A stretch of 64,000 nucleotides of DNA from Clostridium sp. 1001271st1 H5. GTDB taxonomy: Bacteria > Bacillota > Clostridia > Lachnospirales > Lachnospiraceae. Where the stretch lies: contig NZ_SPHO01000002.1 of the NCBI RefSeq assembly GCF_005845215.1, forward strand, positions 62,001 to 126,000, written 5' to 3'. A program made the translations under genes and the position numbers. The notes beneath the pieces are model-generated. The model was not told where the DNA came from. It made no database searches and worked only from the letters and a program-made list of their open reading frames with translations. Shown here one piece after another: positions 61,586 through 64,000 of this stretch; positions within the stretch are counted from its first letter, which is position 1; every line of letters starts with the position of its first letter.

Positions 61586-62566
61586 ATGAAGACAATAAAG
61601 ATAGGTACACTGGATAAGCCGGTATCAAGAATCGGACTGGGCACATGGGCAATTGGCGGCGGTCCTGCCTGGGGCGGGGATAAGTCAAAGGATGAATCCA
61701 TTGCCACTATCCGGAAATGCCCTGAGCTGGGAGTGAATCTTATTGATACGGCGCCGGGCTATAACTTCGGACAGAGCGAGCGGATCGTGGGGGAGGCCCT
61801 GAAGGGCATGGACCGGGAGAAGGCAGTGGTCATGACAAAATTCGGAATTGTCTGGACCAGGGAAGGCGCCCTGTTTAATAAGGTGGGGGATGTCCAGCTC
61901 TATAAAAACCTTTCAAGGGAATCCATTCTGGAGGAAATTGATTTGAGCCTGGAGCGTCTGGGAACCAGCTATATTGATATCTATATGTCGCACTGGCAGG
62001 CGGTGGAGCCATATTACACCCCGATTTCCGAAACAATGGATTTGTTGGCTGAGCTAAAGGAAAAAGGAAAAATCAGGGCCGTGGGAGCTGCCAATGTGAC
62101 GGTATCCCAGGTGGAGGAATACATAAAGCACGGAGGTCTTGATATTGTACAGGCGAAATACAGCGTGCTGGACCGGGCTGTGGAGGATGAGCTTCTTCCC
62201 CTGTGCAGGGAGAACGGCATTGTGCTGCAGGCCTATTCACCGCTGGAAATGGGGCTTTTAAGCGGAGCCCTGCCCCGGGATTATAAGCCTGTGGGCGCCC
62301 AGTGCAATAAAAAATGGTTCCAGCCTGAGAACATGCCCAGGGTTATGGACTTCCTGGACCAGCTGGAGCCAATGTGCAGGAAATATGACTGTGCGGTGGC
62401 TGATTTGGCCATGGCATGGGTTCTGGCCCAGGGAGATAAGGTGATTCTTCTGAGCGGCGCCACAACCGAAGAACAGATTAGAAAGAACACCAGGGCGGAC
62501 GAGCTGGAGCTGGATTCCGGGGATGTGGCGGCCATCAGGGAGATGGCGGAGGCCCTTGATTCATAA
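61586..62566 (+). CDS. Aldo/keto reductase
   Basis: A 326-aa TIM-barrel reductase. The tetrad is in LIDTAPGYNFG (Asp, Tyr), VVMTKFG (Lys) and IYMSHWQA (His). ATG 61586 is six bases after GGAGAG; ATG 61580 lies directly on it. It overlaps the kinase transcript closely (two bases apart) and is the last gene of the operon. Confidence 0.93.
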   Translation: MKTIKIGTLDKPVSRIGLGTWAIGGGPAWGGDKSKDESIATIRKCPELGVNLIDTAPGYNFGQSERIVGEALKGMDREKAVVMTKFGIVWTREGALFNKVGDVQLYKNLSRESILEEIDLSLERLGTSYIDIYMSHWQAVEPYYTPISETMDLLAELKEKGKIRAVGAANVTVSQVEEYIKHGGLDIVQAKYSVLDRAVEDELLPLCRENGIVLQAYSPLEMGLLSGALPRDYKPVGAQCNKKWFQPENMPRVMDFLDQLEPMCRKYDCAVADLAMAWVLAQGDKVILLSGATTEEQIRKNTRADELELDSGDVAAIREMAEALDS

Positions 62567-62572
62567 CTTTCC

Positions 62573-62635
62573 TTGCAATTCCTGCATGGTTGTTTTATAA
62601 TGAAATCGAGGAAAACCGTTTATTTATAAGGTTTT
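62573..62635 (+). promoter_or_regulatory. Promoter of the deoR-type gene with inverted repeat
   Basis: TTGCAA (62573-62578), 17 bases, TATAAT (62596-62601). An inverted repeat AAAACC (62612-62617) / GGTTTT (62630-62635) lies just after the predicted start of transcription and could be an autoregulatory operator. Confidence 0.7.
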
Positions 62636-62665
62636 TTGCCAGTAAGACATGTGGAGGAACAAAGT

Positions 62666-63427
62666 GTGGCACAGAAAGGTCGATTAGAACAGATAAGACA
62701 GATTGTACGTCTGGAGAAGAAGGTAGTTGTTGCCAATCTGAGCAACCAATTTGGGGTTACTCCGGAGACGATACGGCGTGATTTGGAAAAATTGGAGGAG
62801 GAAGGGCTTGTAGTCAGGACGTATGGCGGGGCTGTTTTAAATCAGACAGAATCTTTTGAGAAGATTGATTTTGTGAAACGTTCGGAGACAAATGTTGAGG
62901 AGAAAAGGGCAATTGCAGGCATTGTTTCTGAGATGGTTCCCCCTAATGCAAGCATTGGGTGCGATGCCAGTTCAACGGTTATGGAGACGCTTAAGTATCT
63001 CGGTGAAAGGGAGGATATCCTGGTCCTGACGAATTCGGTTAAAGTCATCCGGGAGATGGAGAGGAGCCGTTTTGGAATCCTGTCCACGGGCGGGCGCGTT
63101 AACCGCCAGTCCTATTCCATGCAGGGCGGCGTTGCCCGGAGCACCATACAGGAATACCATCTGGACATGGTATTTATCAGCTGCAAGGGGATGAGCATGG
63201 AAGGCGGGATATTTGACTCCCATGAATTGGAGGCGGATGTGAAGAAGTCCCTGATTGAACGGGGGCATAAGGTCTATCTTCTGGCCGACCACTCCAAGTT
63301 TGGCCGTGTGGCGTTTATGAAGCTTACTGACCTGGACCAGATTGATGTGGTGGTCACGGACCAGAAGCCGTCGGATGAATGGATGCGGCTGTTCAGCAGG
63401 AATCACGTAGAGGTATACTATCCATAA
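62666..63427 (+). CDS. DeoR-family transcriptional regulator
   Basis: A 253-aa regulator. The N-terminal helix-turn-helix (about 1-57: RLEQIRQIV, VANLSNQFGVTPETIRRDLEKLEEEGLVVRTYGGAV) carries the DeoR signature. A sugar-phosphate sensing domain follows (about 75-235; GCDASSTVMETL, VLTNS, ADHSKFGR). The start is GTG 62666, eight bases after GGAGG; TTG 62636 has no site. It lies between the catabolic operon and the transporter, so it most likely represses both. Confidence 0.95.
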   Translation: MAQKGRLEQIRQIVRLEKKVVVANLSNQFGVTPETIRRDLEKLEEEGLVVRTYGGAVLNQTESFEKIDFVKRSETNVEEKRAIAGIVSEMVPPNASIGCDASSTVMETLKYLGEREDILVLTNSVKVIREMERSRFGILSTGGRVNRQSYSMQGGVARSTIQEYHLDMVFISCKGMSMEGGIFDSHELEADVKKSLIERGHKVYLLADHSKFGRVAFMKLTDLDQIDVVVTDQKPSDEWMRLFSRNHVEVYYP

Positions 63428-63463
63428 TTGCAGGCTGATTATGTTAATTGAATGAGTTGACAG

Positions 63464-63499
63464 AGGGCGTTTTTGTGATTTTCACAAAGACGTCCTTTT
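63464..63499 (+). terminator. Terminator after the DeoR gene
   Basis: GGGCGTTTTTGTGA (63465-63478) pairs with TCACAAAGACGTCC (63482-63495, with G-T pairs), followed by TTTT. Confidence 0.85.
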
Positions 63500-63745
63500 G
63501 TTGTGCGCAAAAATACAAAGAAAAGAAGAAGGGATGGTCGATTTTCTTTTAGAAACAAAGAAAATATACTTAAAAGATAAGTTTAGTCTGAAAAAAATCC
63601 GAAAAACATAAAAATATACCACATTAAAATCCTAAAACAAATAAAAAATCTTTGAAACAAACAAAAATGCTTGCTATTTAGAAAAGAATATGGTAATATT
63701 GAATAAAATAAATAACAAAACAACAAACAAGGAGGATAACGGTGA
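63500..63745 (+). promoter_or_regulatory. Promoter region of the LivH-type transporter
   Basis: The 318-base gap between the DeoR gene and the permease holds the terminator above and, after it, an AT-rich control region. TAAAACAAATAAAAAAT (63633-63649) overlaps AAATCTTTGAAACAAA (63646-63661); both words are also upstream of 57553. The promoter is TTGCTA (63671-63676), 17 bases, TAATAT (63694-63699). A further AAACAAAGAAAA at about 63552 may be another half site. No gene is seen in the gap. Confidence 0.75.
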
Positions 63746-64000
63746 ATGAGTATGTTCATGCAGGCCTTATTTGAAGGCATTATTAATGGCTCGACCCTGG
63801 CGCTGGTAGCCATGGGCATTGCCCTGGTATGGGGGGTTATGGGAATCCTGAGTTTCACCCAGGGTGAATTCCTGATGATTGCAATGTTTTGTTCCTTTTA
63901 TCTGAATCTGTATTTCGGACTTGACCCAATCGTTTCTCTTCCTATTTGTATGGCAATCATGTTTGGCATTGGCTTCATTGTGTATAAGCTGATTATTGCC
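63746..64000 (+). CDS. LivH-type ABC transporter permease, 5' part
   Basis: The first 85 codons are visible; the gene runs out of the window. ATG 63746 lies ten bases after AAGGAGG. The N-terminus GIINGSTLALVAMGIALVWGVMGILSFTQGEFLMIAMF is characteristic of branched-chain amino acid-type permeases (LivH). GTG 63742 is out of frame and stops at once. The neighbours are sugar/polyol enzymes and a DeoR regulator, so the substrate may not be an amino acid. Confidence 0.9.
   Translation, partial: MSMFMQALFEGIINGSTLALVAMGIALVWGVMGILSFTQGEFLMIAMFCSFYLNLYFGLDPIVSLPICMAIMFGIGFIVYKLIIA

Noticed and set aside
1..64000. CRISPR arrays, tRNA/rRNA genes, insertion sequences, phage genes
   Set aside because: No regularly spaced repeats, no T-loop/anticodon patterns in the gaps, no transposase or integrase motifs were seen in any frame.

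Overview
The window reads as about 64 kb of chromosome from a low-to-medium GC Firmicute of the Lachnospiraceae. An Enterocloster / 'Clostridium clostridioforme-bolteae' type genome is my best guess from gene content (a DUF4250 mini-gene, a DUF6465-like protein, a monoderm type IV pilus locus, many sugar clusters) and from the AAGGAGG ribosome binding sites. This is inference; no rRNA is present to confirm it. I see no tRNA, rRNA, CRISPR array, insertion sequence or prophage.

Layout. 0-3.8 kb: the 3' end of a repeat-domain protein, then clpB with a CIRCE (HrcA) operator over its promoter, then a 59-aa DUF4250 gene. 3.9-12.2 kb: a compact type IV pilus / pseudopilus locus (PilC/GspF, a PilM-PilN fusion, PilO-like protein, five pilin-like proteins, prepilin peptidase on the other strand, PilB/GspE), with no secretin and no PilT. 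12.3-21.6 kb: housekeeping genes (cardiolipin synthase, CmpB-like membrane protein, PlsC, PheA, DUF815 ATPase, Ppx and Ppk).

21.7-36.9 kb: sugar metabolism. A divergent 14-gene cluster is centred on a short regulatory region (28464-28658). The left arm (minus) is SDR, HAD phosphatase, Fe-alcohol dehydrogenase, class II aldolase and GntR. The right arm (plus) is PTS IIB, a fused IIC-IID, aldolase, IIA, SDR, GntR, its own HPr and Enzyme I, and a 2-hydroxyacid dehydrogenase. It is a complete PTS phosphorelay in one operon, and the two arms carry parallel sets of enzymes. 37-40.4 kb: a minus operon of an MBL hydrolase, a CdaR-type regulator and a GntP permease.

40.6-50.3 kb: a VanRS-like two-component system followed by an exported membrane protein, an ABC ATPase and permease, an SPFH protein with C-terminal zinc ribbons, a zinc-ribbon membrane protein and a TPM-domain protein. 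It resembles the Bacillus YdjG-YdjH-YdjI set without PspA, joined to an ABC exporter. 50.6-56.1 kb: GIY-YIG protein, hemolysin III family protein, an RluA-type pseudouridine synthase whose gene holds several DnaA-box-like 9-mers, a DUF6465-like protein, and an LCP / LytTR regulator / GHKL kinase operon. 56.4-64 kb: a second catabolic cluster (2-hydroxyacid dehydrogenase, two Zn-dehydrogenases, aldolase, PfkB kinase, aldo/keto reductase, DeoR regulator, start of a LivH-type ABC permease). Three of its promoters share A-rich words that look like the DeoR operator.
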